From Pseudovibrio sp. JCM 19062 (GTDB lineage Bacteria; Pseudomonadota; Alphaproteobacteria; Rhizobiales; Stappiaceae), in contig BAXV01000037.1 in NCBI GenBank assembly GCA_001310715.1, positions 1-36,460 on the forward strand: a stretch of 36,460 nt of DNA. The letters run 5' to 3'. The notes beneath the pieces are model-generated. The model ran no database searches, was not told where the DNA came from, and worked only from the letters and a program-made list of their open reading frames with translations. Shown in pieces: positions 26,234-35,588 of the stretch. Each line of letters begins with the position of its first letter. The first letter of the stretch is position 1. The translations under genes and the position numbers were made by a program.

Positions 26234-26752
26234 GTGGCCAACTTATCCCGCAGAGCATTCTTTACCCGTCTGAAAGCGACACCGGAGGTGGCGAACCCGT
26301 TTCGTCCGCCTTGGACCAGCGAACAGCGGATTGAAGACAAATGCACCGGCTGCTTTGAATGTGTCAAAGCCTGCCCGGAAGGCATTTTGTTCAGCGATGA
26401 TAACCGGCCCTACCTCAAGCCTGGTGTTGGCGAATGCACCTTTTGTGAAGCCTGCGCGAGCGCGTGCCCTGAGGAAGGTCTCTTCGATCTGACGCAGGCC
26501 CCGTGGAGACTGGCAGCGGAGCTAAAGCAAGAGGCCTGCTTGCTGCACAAAGGCGTTTCTTGCCGCTCGTGTACGGACTGCTGTGATCCAAGGGCTCTCC
26601 GCTTCAATTTGCGCGCAGCACCAGTGGGACAGATCCAACTGGATGCAGACCAATGCAACGGCTGCGGCGCCTGTCTGGTCGCCTGCCCGGTGGATGCAAT
26701 CAGTTTGAACGACCAAAGCAATATGAATCAGGAAACTTTAGCAAATGCGTAA
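26234..26752 (+). CDS. napF: NapF, polyferredoxin for periplasmic nitrate reductase maturation
   Basis: The GTG at 26234 follows AAGAGGTG and gives ANLSRRAFFTRLK, the usual NapF N terminus (LSRR). An earlier GTG at 26228 is possible. Four-cysteine ferredoxin motifs are CTGCFECVKACPEG, CTFCEACASACPEE and CNGCGACLVACPVD, with an additional CRSCTDCC. NapF is a cytoplasmic iron-sulfur protein that interacts with NapA before export. The gene overlaps napD by eight bases. The frame is intact and length (~172 aa) is normal. Confidence 0.92.
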   Translation: MANLSRRAFFTRLKATPEVANPFRPPWTSEQRIEDKCTGCFECVKACPEGILFSDDNRPYLKPGVGECTFCEACASACPEEGLFDLTQAPWRLAAELKQEACLLHKGVSCRSCTDCCDPRALRFNLRAAPVGQIQLDADQCNGCGACLVACPVDAISLNDQSNMNQETLANA

Positions 26753-27083
26753 TGCAACAACCGTTGAGCGCGAAGAACCTGCCGGGGTCTGGCACATTTC
26801 AAGTGTGCTGATCCAGGCAATCCCGGAGATGCGGGAGCAAGTTTGCGCGGCCATCGAACAGATGCCATCGGCTGAGATTGCGGATGTGCCTGACACCGAG
26901 AAAATTATCGTAACGCTGGAAACAGATAGCGAGCGCGCCATCGCAGATGCTCTGAGCGAGATCCAGAAGCTGGATCATGTGATCACCGCGTCGCTCATCT
27001 TCCATCAAACCGACACCACCGACCTTAATTCAATTGTGATTTCTGATCAGGGTGAAATGCAACCCGAGGGGACTTGCTCATGA
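26745..27083 (+). CDS. napD: NapD, NapA-specific Tat chaperone
   Basis: A 112-residue protein with the NapD signature WHISSVLIQAIPEMREQV near residue 16, and a ferredoxin-like beta-alpha-beta fold (AEIADVPDTEKIIVTLETDSE). NapD binds the twin-arginine signal peptide of NapA and prevents premature export. It overlaps napF at the start and napA at the end (ATGA at 27080-27083), so the three are translationally coupled. The C-terminal ~25 residues extend beyond the usual length (~90 aa) and are polar. Confidence 0.92.
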   Translation: MRNATTVEREEPAGVWHISSVLIQAIPEMREQVCAAIEQMPSAEIADVPDTEKIIVTLETDSERAIADALSEIQKLDHVITASLIFHQTDTTDLNSIVISDQGEMQPEGTCS

Positions 27084-29573
27084 TTAATCTAACAAGACGC
27101 GCTGTCATCAAGCGCAGGCTGTTGCTGCTGCAGCGGCTGCGGCCGGGGCAAGCCTTCCGGCACAAGCGTCTAACCTCGTTACTGACGCCAGCAAAACCGA
27201 CCTGAAATGGTCCAAAGCTGCTTGCCGTTTCTGCGGCACCGGTTGTTCCATCATGGTGGCAACCAAAGAAGGCCGCGTTGTTGCAACACATGGTGACGCG
27301 AAGAGCCCGGTTAACCGCGGCCTGAACTGCGTAAAAGGCTACTTCCTTTCCAAGATCATGTACGGCAAGGATCGTCTTGAGCAGCCATTGCTGCGTAAGA
27401 AAGACGGCAAGTACGACAAGGAAGGCGAATTCACTCCGGTTTCCTGGGATGAAGCTTTTGACGTGATGGCTGACAAGGCCAAAGAAGCGATCAAAAAGAA
27501 CGGCCCTTACGCTGTTGGCATGTTCGGCTCTGGCCAGTGGACTGTTTGGGAAGGCTACGCAGCTGCAAAGCTTTGGAAAGCCGGTTTCCGCTCCAACACC
27601 ATTGACCCGAACGCACGTCACTGCATGGCCTCTGCTGTGGGCGCATTCATGCGTACCTTCGGCATCGATGAGCCAATGGGCTGCTATGACGATTTTGAGA
27701 ACGCAGACGCCTTTGTGCTCTGGGGTTCCAACATGGCAGAAATGCATCCGGTTCTGTGGACCCGTCTGACTGACCGTCGTCTGTCCAACCCGGATGTGAA
27801 AGTTGCTGTTCTTTCTACCTACGAACACCGCAGCTTTGACCTTGCCGACATTCCAATGGTCTTTACCCCACAGACCGATCTGGTGATTGCGAACTTCATT
27901 GCAAACTACATCATCCAGAACGAAGCCGTGGACATGGACTTCGTCAGCAAGCACACCAACTTCCGTCTCGGTAACGCTGACATCGGTTACGGTCTGCGCC
28001 CTGAGCACCCACTGGAGAAAGCTGCGAAGAATGCAGACAAAGCTGGCGGCTCAAAAGAGATCTCCTTTGAAGAGTACGCCGAGTTCGTGAAACCATACAC
28101 GCTCGAATACGCTGAGCAGATGTCTGGTGTTCCTGCAAACCGCCTGCTCGAACTGGCAAAGCTTTACGCAGACCCGGACAAGAAGGTGATGTCCCTTTGG
28201 ACCATGGGTGCGAACCAGCACACCCGCGCGTTTGGGTCAACCAGATGTTCTACAACATCCACCTGCTCACCGGTAAGATTTCCAAGCCGGGTAACGGTCC
28301 ATTCTCTTTGACTGGTCAGCCATCTGCTTGCGGTACGGCTCGTGAAGTTGGTACGTTTGCGCACCGTCTGCCAGCAGACATGGTTGTGGCAAACCCTGAG
28401 CACCGCAAATACGCGGAAAAGGTTTGGAAACTGCCAGACGGCGCCATTCCTGCAAAGCCGGGTTACCACGCTGTTCTGCAGTCCCGTATGCTTAAAGACG
28501 GCAAGCTGAACTTCTACTGGACCATGGCCACCAACAACATGCACGCAGGTCCAAACGTGGTAGAGGAAATCTACCCTGGTTGGAGAAACCCGGAAAACTT
28601 CGTTGTTGTCTCTGATCCATACCCAACCGTTTCTGCCATGGCGGCCGATCTGGTTCTGCCAACTGCAATGTGGGTGGAAAAAGAAGGCGCTTACGGTAAC
28701 GCGGAACGCCGCACCCAGTTCTGGAAACAGCTGGTTAATGCACCGGGCAATGCAAAGTCTGACCTGTGGCAGCTGGTTGAATTCTCCAAGCGCTTCAAGG
28801 TTGAAGATGTCTGGCCGGAAGACCTGCTGGCGAAAGCACCGGAATTCCGCGGCAAGACCCTTTACGACATCCTGTTCACCAATGGTCAGGTTGATAAGTT
28901 CCCGCTGTCCGAGCTGGATTCTGAATACGACAACCAGGAAGCAAAAGACTTCGGTTTCTACATTCAAAAAGGTCTGTTTGAAGAATACGCAGCATTTGGC
29001 CGTGACCACGGTCACGACCTGGCACCGTTCGAACGTTATCACGAAGAGCGCGGCCTGCGTTGGCCGGTTGTGAACGGCAAAGAAACCCAGTGGCGTTTCC
29101 GCGAAGGCTCTGACCCATACGTTGGTAAGGGCAAAGGCTTCGAGTTCTATGGTCATAAAGACGGTAAGGCCCGCATCTTCGCACTGCCATACGAAGCACC
29201 GCCAGAAATGCCGGATGAAGAGTACGACTTCTGGCTCTCCACGGGCCGTGTGATTGAACACTGGCACACCGGCACCATGACCCAGCGCGTTCCCGAGCTG
29301 TACAAAGCGTTCCCGGATGCGTCTGCTTTATGCACCGGATGATGCGAAGGCAAAAGCCTGCGTCGTGGTTCTGAAGTGCGCGTGATCTCCCGTCGCGGCG
29401 AAATCACAACCCGCATTGAGACCCGTGGCCGTAACAAGCCGCCAAGAGGCCTCGTGTTTGTACCGTTCTTCGATGCAAGCCAGCTCATCAACAAAGCGAC
29501 ACTGGATGCAACCGATCCAATTTCTAAACAGACCGACTTCAAAAAGTGTGCGGTCAAGATCGTAGCTGTGTGA
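27080..29573 (+). CDS. napA: NapA, periplasmic nitrate reductase catalytic subunit (five frame breaks)
   Basis: The start overlaps napD (ATGA). The Tat signal reads [23 protein letters not shown] after restoring a G near 27112. The 4Fe-4S site is [12 protein letters not shown] plus GLNCVKG, and the molybdenum ligand is the Cys of [16 protein letters not shown]. Four further one-base losses at about 28227, 29322, 29335 and 29356 interrupt otherwise perfect NapA sequence ([47 protein letters not shown]). The corrected length is about 830 residues, normal for NapA. It reduces nitrate to nitrite with electrons from NapB/NapC. A core respiratory enzyme with five scattered but harmless-looking breaks points to sequence error. 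Confidence 0.93.
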
Positions 29574-29581
29574 GGTACGCC

Positions 29582-30043
29582 ATGAAACTTCTAAACCTTG
29601 TTGTCGCAAGCTTCCTTGCACTCACAGTCTTCGGCGGAGCAAACTCTTTTGCCGCAGACTCCATCTCTCAAATGCGTAACGCGGATATCCTCACCGAGGA
29701 TTCCGCACCGCGTATGCCGAAAGTCGTCAACAGCGATGAACGTCAGGTGCGTAACTACCCTGAGCAGCCACCACTGATCCCTCACAGGATCGATGGCTAC
29801 CAGATCGACAAGCGCGTGAACAAGTGCATGACTTGCCACGAGCGTCGCGCAATCGAGCAGTCACAGGCTCCAATGATCTCTATCACGCACTTCATGAACC
29901 GTGATAACCAGTTCCTTGCGTCTGTATCCCCCCGCCGCTATTTCTGCACCCAGTGTCACGTGCCACAGACCGAAGCTAAGCCTTTGGTTGAGAACACATT
30001 TGTTGACATTGATGATGTGCTCAAAGGCGAAACCAAGAAGTAG
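29582..30043 (+). CDS. napB: NapB, diheme cytochrome c subunit
   Basis: A 153-residue protein starting at the ATG at 29582 after GAGGTACG. It has a Sec signal peptide ([26 protein letters not shown]). Two heme motifs, CMTCH and CTQCH, are flanked by [14 protein letters not shown] and [14 protein letters not shown], and [27 protein letters not shown] is the conserved NapB N-terminal region. It passes electrons from NapC to NapA in the periplasm. It lies nine bases after napA and eleven before napC. The frame is intact. Confidence 0.95.
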   Translation: MKLLNLVVASFLALTVFGGANSFAADSISQMRNADILTEDSAPRMPKVVNSDERQVRNYPEQPPLIPHRIDGYQIDKRVNKCMTCHERRAIEQSQAPMISITHFMNRDNQFLASVSPRRYFCTQCHVPQTEAKPLVENTFVDIDDVLKGETKK

Positions 30044-30054
30044 GAGCGCCGGGC

Positions 30055-30645
30055 ATGTTTTCAGCGATCAAGCGGTTCTGGCAGGTTATCCGCAAACCTA
30101 GTGTTCACTACAGCCTTGGCTTTCTGACACTTGGCGGATTTGTCGCCGGCATCATCTTCTGGGGTGGTTTCAACACCGCCCTGGAAGTCACCAACACAGA
30201 AGAGTTCTGCGTTGGCTGTCACGAAATGGAAAGCACGGTTTTCCAGGAACTCAAGTCCACTATTCACTACACCAACCGGTCCGGTGTGCGTGCGACTTGT
30301 CCTGATTGTCACGTGCCTCATAACTGGACCTCCAAGGTTGCCCGTAAGATTCAGGCATCTAAAGAGGTTTACGGCAAAATCTTCGGCACAATCAACACGC
30401 CGGAGAAATTCGAGGCCAAGCGTCATGAGCTGGCAAGCCGCGAATGGGCGCGCTTTAAAGCCAACGACTCCCTTGAGTGCCGTAACTGTCACAGTGAAGA
30501 GTCCATGGACTTTACACGCCAGAGTGTGAGGGCCACCGAGCAGCACGAGAAGTACCTCGTGAGCGGTGAAAAGTCCTGTATCGATTGCCACAAAGGCATC
30601 GCGCACAAATTACCTGATCTGAGCCTGATTAAAGAAGGTCACTAA
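30055..30645 (+). CDS. napC: NapC, membrane-anchored tetraheme quinol dehydrogenase
   Basis: A 196-residue protein with one N-terminal anchor helix ([19 protein letters not shown]) and four CxxCH heme motifs: CVGCH, CPDCH, CRNCH and [39 protein letters not shown] is typical of the NapC/NirT family. It oxidises quinol at the inner membrane and feeds NapB. The ribosome-binding site is GGAG. It is the last gene of the operon and is followed by a terminator about 120 bases on. The frame is intact. Confidence 0.95.
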   Translation: MFSAIKRFWQVIRKPSVHYSLGFLTLGGFVAGIIFWGGFNTALEVTNTEEFCVGCHEMESTVFQELKSTIHYTNRSGVRATCPDCHVPHNWTSKVARKIQASKEVYGKIFGTINTPEKFEAKRHELASREWARFKANDSLECRNCHSEESMDFTRQSVRATEQHEKYLVSGEKSCIDCHKGIAHKLPDLSLIKEGH

Positions 30646-30766
30646 GAGCGAAGCGTGTTTGGTTGGTTACGGTCAATCACCACAAACCCGCTCCAGCAAT
30701 AAAGAGAGCACACCGCACGAAAACAAGTGCATGCGGCGTGCTCCACGACCCGGCAAAGCTCAGAAT

Positions 30767-30799
30767 AAAAACCCCGCGGTTTGAAACTGCGGGGTTTTT
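30767..30799 (+). terminator. Rho-independent terminator of the nap operon
   Basis: ACCCCGC (30771-30777) pairs with GCGGGGT (30789-30795), with GTTT/AAAC able to extend pairing inside the loop. It is flanked by A's on the left and TTTTT on the right, so it can work in both directions. It closes napEFDABC. Confidence 0.88.
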
Positions 30800-31426
30800 G
30801 TATGGCTGTGTGGGGGGAGGAGGAAGGTATCGTGCTGTTCGCAAAGGGGGGGCTTGACTACCGAGCCTATGCCCGCAGTGTCACTAATCAGGAGTGCGTT
30901 ACACGCGCCGCACTGCCGGTATTTGTTAGGTCGCAATAAACTACTGCTTGGAGGCCGTTGCTGCAACTCATTGGAACGCTGGCATTTACAGGTGCTGCCT
31001 GGTGCTTAGTGACCATTGCTGCTATTCGATTTGGCATAGGGATCACAGCGCAGGAACATTTTTGCTATTTCCGCTTGAGTATGTTTACGGCGGGGCCGGA
31101 GAGAAGAGCGAAATTCACCAGCCGATGCCCTTTGTGGACATAACAAGCGGAGCCCAGAACACTTACTGAGCATTTGACGCAAACACTGCAAAACAAGCGC
31201 CTACGCTACCACGCAAAAACCGTTTAATATCAACATGGAAACGGTCCAACCACTCCACTATTCAAAAGTCAATTCTGTCTAACTTCATTTGATCACAAGA
31301 ACCTAAGGTGCAGATCACAAAAAAAACAACTTCAGACATATATTTTCTACGGGTGAATAAAGCTAACATTAACCATGTAATGGGCATTTATAGCATTAGT
31401 TAATTTGACCATAAGCGGGACTTGTA
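30800..31426. other. 630-base gap, possible small membrane protein remnant
   Basis: A weak ORF at 30958-31143 (+, TTG start) encodes a hydrophobic stretch LIGTLAFTGAAWCLVTIAAIRFGIGI followed by a basic tail. It could be a small membrane protein but has no good ribosome-binding site and no family I recognise. From 31200 the sequence becomes AT-rich and probably holds the promoter of the outer-membrane protein gene at 31427. Confidence 0.35.
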
Positions 31427-32023
31427 ATGCTTAAATATCTATTTGCAACCATCATACTGCTTGCTCCATCGACCTCTTTTGCTGACGACGCAGGAAACTG
31501 GGACGGATTCCAGTTGGGCCTGAAGGGCGGTTTTGGAATAATCTCTGGCAAAGATGATCTAGGAAACAATAAGCCATTAGAATCCGGTGTTGCAGGGGTT
31601 TTTGGTGGGTATAGCCATTCATTCCACCGCATTGTCATTGGTTTGGAAGCAGATGTAAACGCTTCTAATTACACGGCTGTTAGCTCCACCGGAGATAGTC
31701 GTTCAACTTCGAAATGGAGTACGACTAGTACAGTTCGTCTTGGCTACGACACAGGAAAATTTCTGCCCTATCTCTCTGCTGGTGTGGGCCTTGCTGGATA
31801 TGAAGTAAAACGATTTGATGATGGGCAAAAAGCTTCCAATACGCATGTTGGTTTCGTAGTGGGCGCAGGCATAGAAACCAAGATTACTGACAATATCTCC
31901 GCGCGTATTGATTATAAGCACATGAAAATTAGCAAAGAAAAGTATCAGTTTGATGGATACGCCCCATTTCACATCAAAGGTCAGAACGATTTAGTTACTC
32001 TTGGTCTTGCTTATAATTTTTAG
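31427..32023 (+). CDS. Outer-membrane beta-barrel protein (Omp25/RopB-like)
   Basis: A 198-residue protein with a signal peptide (MLKYLFATIILLAPSTSFADD) and an eight-stranded barrel pattern: WDGFQLGLKGGFGIISG, GVAGVFGGYSHSFHRIVIGLEADV, STTSTVRLGYDTGKFLPYLSAGVGLAGYEV, HVGFVVGAGIETKITDNISARIDYKHM. It ends in LGLAYNF with C-terminal phenylalanine, the usual signal for BAM insertion. This matches the PF13505-type alphaproteobacterial porin-fold family. It stands alone with its own AT-rich promoter region. The gene is AT-richer than its neighbours, suggesting different ancestry or expression. The likely role is structural or surface adhesion. Confidence 0.87.
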   Translation: MLKYLFATIILLAPSTSFADDAGNWDGFQLGLKGGFGIISGKDDLGNNKPLESGVAGVFGGYSHSFHRIVIGLEADVNASNYTAVSSTGDSRSTSKWSTTSTVRLGYDTGKFLPYLSAGVGLAGYEVKRFDDGQKASNTHVGFVVGAGIETKITDNISARIDYKHMKISKEKYQFDGYAPFHIKGQNDLVTLGLAYNF

Positions 32024-32433
32024 TTTGGGGGAAAAGAGGCCCCCATGGGCGTCTCCTCATTCGTACTGGGATGGCGATGATAACGGTTATGTCAGTCTAA
32101 CTTTCGGGCCAGATTGATAGTGTAGCAGTGGCGTATGACTTCAGCCTTGATCGACTACAAGCGTCACTGCTTTCCATCACAGATTATTACCACGTCGTTT
32201 GGCTCTATCATCGTTATTATCTCTGACGAGCTGTTGATCAGGATGATTATATCCTTGATAAAATTCATCAGAAACGCCGGACTGACAAGCATTTATTCCT
32301 CCAGATTTAGTCGAGGCATGGCCTCCCGCCAAAACGAATGAAAGCCGACAAAACCCGCTCCTGTGGGGCAGCAAAGCACAAGGTTTTGCCAAAGCTCAAG
32401 CCACGTCCCAATACAACTGCCCCAACACGCTGC
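32024..32433. other. 410-base gap without a supported gene
   Basis: A short GGGGG/CCCCC hairpin lies at 32027-32044 just after the barrel-protein stop, a weak terminator candidate. ORFs on both strands (32135-32341 + and 32177-32392 -) have irregular composition and no recognised domain. The region may contain decayed sequence; I cannot identify its source. Confidence 0.35.
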
Positions 32434-33752
32434 CTATGCTGCCTGCTTACCCATCAGGACGTAATAGATAACGCCCACACCCAGAAGGCTTGAGGCGATT
32501 ATTGCGGCTACTAGGTCGTAGGCGAAGCAGGAGGTGAGGGCGATTACTGAGAGGGCCAGTGTGATATAGCGGTCTTTTGGCCTCCCGGTGCATTATAGGG
32601 GCGGTGCAGGTCTGCGTAGTTTCGCTTTAGCAGGATATAGCTCATGCTTTGGAGTGCGTAGGACAGGGTTGCGCCGATCACCGCAATGTTGATCATCAAC
32701 TGTCCTTCGCCGGTCAGGGAGCAGATGAAGCCAATCACACCGGGAATTATCAGGGCCAATGGGGCACTTTGCGTGAGCTGACGGCAGACATGAAGCGTGG
32801 CAGATACCCCTCTCGCGACATGGCAAAGACCAAGCGGCTGTAGCCGAAGATAATCGAGAAAAACGAGGCAATGAGCCCGGCAAGGCCAACCACGTTGACA
32901 AAGGCTGCCAAAGCGGATCTTCCACCAAATGCGTGATGAAGGGCATCAACCAACGGGGCATCATAGCCCCCCACTTCGCCGGAGGTCACCGCTCCCGGTA
33001 TGATCACGGCGATCAGAATCCCGTTCACCAACAAAAATACCATTGCAGCGACGATGCCTCGGGGAAGGTCTGTCGCAGGTTCTTGGCTTCCTCGGCAGCA
33101 AGCGGCACCCCTTCCACCGCCAGAAACAGCCACATGGCGAAGGCAGAGCAGTCCAGACGGAGAAGCTGTCGAATGCAAAAAGCGTTTGCTGATCAGCTGG
33201 AGACTGAGAGGATATGGCCAGATTGGCAATGCTAAAACTGGGAACCAATGCCACGAGTGTTACAACAATTGCCAGCACGGCCAGCACGGTCACCACCAGC
33301 ATAAACCGCAGGGCCTCGCCCACTCCAATGAGGTGAATGCCGATAAAGAACAGATAGAACACGGCATACACCAATGGCCCATCAATGCCCCAGAGCGCAT
33401 TCAGGTACTGGCCGATGAATATCACGATGGCCGCAGGGGCGATGGAGTATTCCAGCAGAACGGCCAGCGCCGTTGCAAATCCGCCCGTATCGCCCATCAC
33501 CTTTCGCGAAATCCGGTAGCCTCCGGCGGCACTTGGCAGCGCGGCGGACATCTCCGCAAGGCAGAGAACGAGGCCGAAATACATGATACCCATCAGCCCT
33601 ACAGCGATCATCATGCCAAACCAGCTTGAAACCGCGAAACCGTAGTTCCAACCGGCAAAACTGCCTGAAATCACGTAGGAAACGCCAAGGGTGGCCAGCA
33701 AAAACCAGCCTGCCGCGCCCTTTTTAAGTTGAGGATTTTGTTCTGTGCTCAT
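32434..33752 (-). CDS. Ethanolamine permease-like APC-family transporter (four frame breaks)
   Basis: Starts MSTEQNPQLKKGAAGWFLLATLGVSYVISGSFAGWNYGFA, close to ethanolamine permeases (TC 2.A.3.5), and continues VLCLAEMSAALPSAAGGYRISRKVMG. Single-base losses near 33145, 33061, 32762 and 32581 interrupt AFAMWLFLAVEGVPLAAEEAKNLRQTFPRGIVAAMVFLLVNG, MSAVSSRKVPPLALIIPGVIGFI and NAPGGPKDRYITLALSVIAL, which otherwise form a standard 12-helix transporter. The corrected end is the TAG at 32434-32436, giving about 438 residues. It imports ethanolamine or a related amine. No eut genes are visible nearby, so the ammonia lyase must be elsewhere if the substrate is right. Confidence 0.85.
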
Positions 33753-34043
33753 GGGTTCAATACTGCACTTTCACCAGACAGCGTACTCTCGCTGAAAACA
33801 TCTTACAAACTTCTTGAGGCGGCCTGATACCCTCGGATTATCTCTAAGAGGATGAACTCAATCCTTCCCTTCCGATTGCTTTTGGTACCAGCACCACTGC
33901 CTTGGCAAGCGCGGGGGCGATTGGCTCGTATGGTCATATCAGCGGCACGACTTGTCCGGTGACGTTGGAGACAGCATTGATGCTCACCGCAGCGCGCTAA
34001 GACAGGCCCAATGAAGCAAACTTTAACTACGGTGAGAGTATTC

Positions 34044-34130
34044 ATGCAGCTAATGCTATCTCCTGTTGTAATTATTGTTTTGGTGGCTTCGAACTTAGTC
34101 ACCTACTGGCTTCTGAAGAAACGTCGGTAG
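34044..34130 (+). CDS. 28-aa candidate small membrane protein
   Basis: ATG at 34044 follows GGTGAGAG with about six bases spacing. The product is a single hydrophobic helix (PVVIIVLVASNLVTYWLL) ending in KKRR, an inside-positive tail typical of bacterial single-pass small proteins. It lies in an otherwise empty ~440-base gap between the permease start and a hydrolase gene. No homologue is recognised; a sequence this short could arise by chance, but the ribosome-binding site, helix and basic end together make it worth testing. Confidence 0.45.
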   Translation: MQLMLSPVVIIVLVASNLVTYWLLKKRR

Positions 34131-34191
34131 TCCGATGTTTCTTGTCGCTACACATCGAATATTGAGAAGGTGTTCAAAGTGAGCCTCGGTT

Positions 34192-35010
34192 TTGAGTGAA
34201 TTCATAGGCACAGGGAAGGACGGCAAGTTGACTAAGAAAGAGATCGTTCTCATCCATGGCACAGGCGGGCATGGCTTCAATTGGGATGAAATGCGGGCTG
34301 AGCTGGAACAGCGTGGATACAGCGTGCATACCCCCACTTTGCGTTACCATGATCTGCCTATTCAGGAAGCTGCAACCAAAATCGCGAATGTGCGGTTGCT
34401 GGACTATGTGAGTGATCTGGTAGACTTGGTCAAAACACTGGAGGAACCGCCCATCATCGGCGGTGGGTCCATGGGCGGCTTGCTGGCCCAGCTCGTTGGC
34501 GCTCGCGTGGAAAGCAAAGGCCTGCTCTTACTCTCCACGGCACCGGCATGGGGTATGTACCCGTTTTACCCAACTACGACGCGAGCCTTTTACAAGCACT
34601 TCCTTCAGTGGGGGTTCTGGCGGAAGCCGCTCTATCCGGATTGGGAGGCGTTCCGTGCGTGTGCGGCAAACGAACAGTCAGAGGAAAAGGCCCGCGAGCT
34701 ATTTGCAAAGCTTAATGTGGAATCCGGCCGCGCCTACGCTGAAATGGCCTTCTGGTTCCTTGATCCACATCGCTCGTCACGGGTGGATGTGAATGCCATC
34801 ACCGTGCCTGTGCTCACAATTGCAGGGGCCAAAGACAGAATGGTGTCCCCACGCATCGCCCAACTCACCGCCGAGCGTTACAAGAAAAACGGAACGCTCG
34901 TCGTGCTCCCCGACTCTGACCATCTGGTGATGGTTGGTAAAGAGCAGGAGAACACATTGCGTGCGTTTGATCAGTGGGTTGCCGAGAACCATATCTTCCC
35001 GGAGACCTAG
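34192..35010 (+). CDS. Alpha/beta hydrolase
   Basis: Up to 272 residues from a TTG at 34192; a TTG at 34228 preceded by AAGGACGG (TKKEIVLIHGTGGHGFNW) is an equally good start. Motifs: IVLIHGTGGHGFNWDEM (oxyanion loop), IIGGGSMGGLLAQLVG (Ser nucleophile elbow), VLTIAGAKDRMVSP (acid region) and VLPDSDHLVMVGKE (catalytic His). A cap region rich in aromatic residues (AWGMYPFYPTTTRAFYKHFLQWGFW) suggests a hydrophobic substrate. It likely works as an esterase or lipase on an unknown ester. The frame is intact. Confidence 0.83.
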   Translation: MSEFIGTGKDGKLTKKEIVLIHGTGGHGFNWDEMRAELEQRGYSVHTPTLRYHDLPIQEAATKIANVRLLDYVSDLVDLVKTLEEPPIIGGGSMGGLLAQLVGARVESKGLLLLSTAPAWGMYPFYPTTTRAFYKHFLQWGFWRKPLYPDWEAFRACAANEQSEEKARELFAKLNVESGRAYAEMAFWFLDPHRSSRVDVNAITVPVLTIAGAKDRMVSPRIAQLTAERYKKNGTLVVLPDSDHLVMVGKEQENTLRAFDQWVAENHIFPET

Positions 35011-35058
35011 AAAATAAGAGGGTTTTGAACCGCCCAGAGTACCCCTTTGCTCCACAGG

Positions 35059-35555
35059 TCACGGCGTCATGGTTTCCATGCGATGGTGGAACTCGTTCCA
35101 GTTGCGGGTGAAGCCGATGAGGGAGTAGTTGAGGGCCAATTGCTTTCTGTCTCCTGCTTTGCGCACGAGGATCGACATTTGCTGTCCACGCTTGAGGAAG
35201 TCCACGACCGTCTGGTTTGCGGTGAAGGCGGCCTCGCATCCTTCCGGATTGCAGGTGATCAGCTTGGCCTGAATGATCGCCGCGTCATCAATGCCAATAT
35301 TGATACCGCTTGGAATGTGGATGCCCAGAGGCAGCTTGACGATGCAGCATAGGTGGTCGCATTAAGCTTGCGAAAGGCGATGTTGTTGAACAAAACGCCG
35401 TTTTGCAGTCGGATCTCTGCATATACCTGACATTGCTGCCTGCTACATTGGACGGACCATTCCTCCTTTGCCTGAGCGGAGGAGATTGCAACAATGCCCC
35501 CGCCATGGAATACCATGGCGAAGGCGACAAAGAAGATTGAGAGAAGTCGGCTCAT
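35059..35555 (-). CDS. Invasion-associated locus B (IalB) family periplasmic protein (frame break near 35345)
   Basis: Start at the ATG of MSRLLSIFFVAFAMVFHGGGIVAISSAQA, a signal peptide, followed by KEEWSVQCSRQQCQVYAEIRLQNGVLFNNIAFRKL. One base change near 35345 shifts the frame; correction gives IVKLPLGIHIPSGINIGIDDAAIIQAKLITCNPEGCEAAFTANQTVVDFLKRGQQMSILV and the stop at 35059. The corrected length is about 165 residues. Paired cysteines (QCSRQQC and CNPEGC), LPLGIHIPSG and a C-terminal FHHR are typical of IalB proteins, common in Hyphomicrobiales and named for Bartonella invasion. In free-living bacteria it probably has an envelope role. Confidence 0.82.
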
Positions 35556-35588
35556 ATGCCTCTCCTGCGTAACTGAGAGCAACAGGCT

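Noticed and set aside
27025..28008. 327-aa - strand ORF opposite napA
   Set aside because: Shadow of napA; the + strand has the iron-sulfur and molybdenum-binding motifs.
28164..29267. 367-aa - strand ORF opposite napA
   Set aside because: Same reason; phase-locked antisense of a conserved gene.
27080..29573. napA as a true pseudogene
   Set aside because: All five breaks are one-base homopolymer losses with perfect NapA sequence between them, and the partner genes napB, napC, napD and napF are intact.
32135..32392. Transposase remnant
   Set aside because: The short ORFs on both strands have odd composition, but I find no DDE motif, terminal repeat or target duplication.
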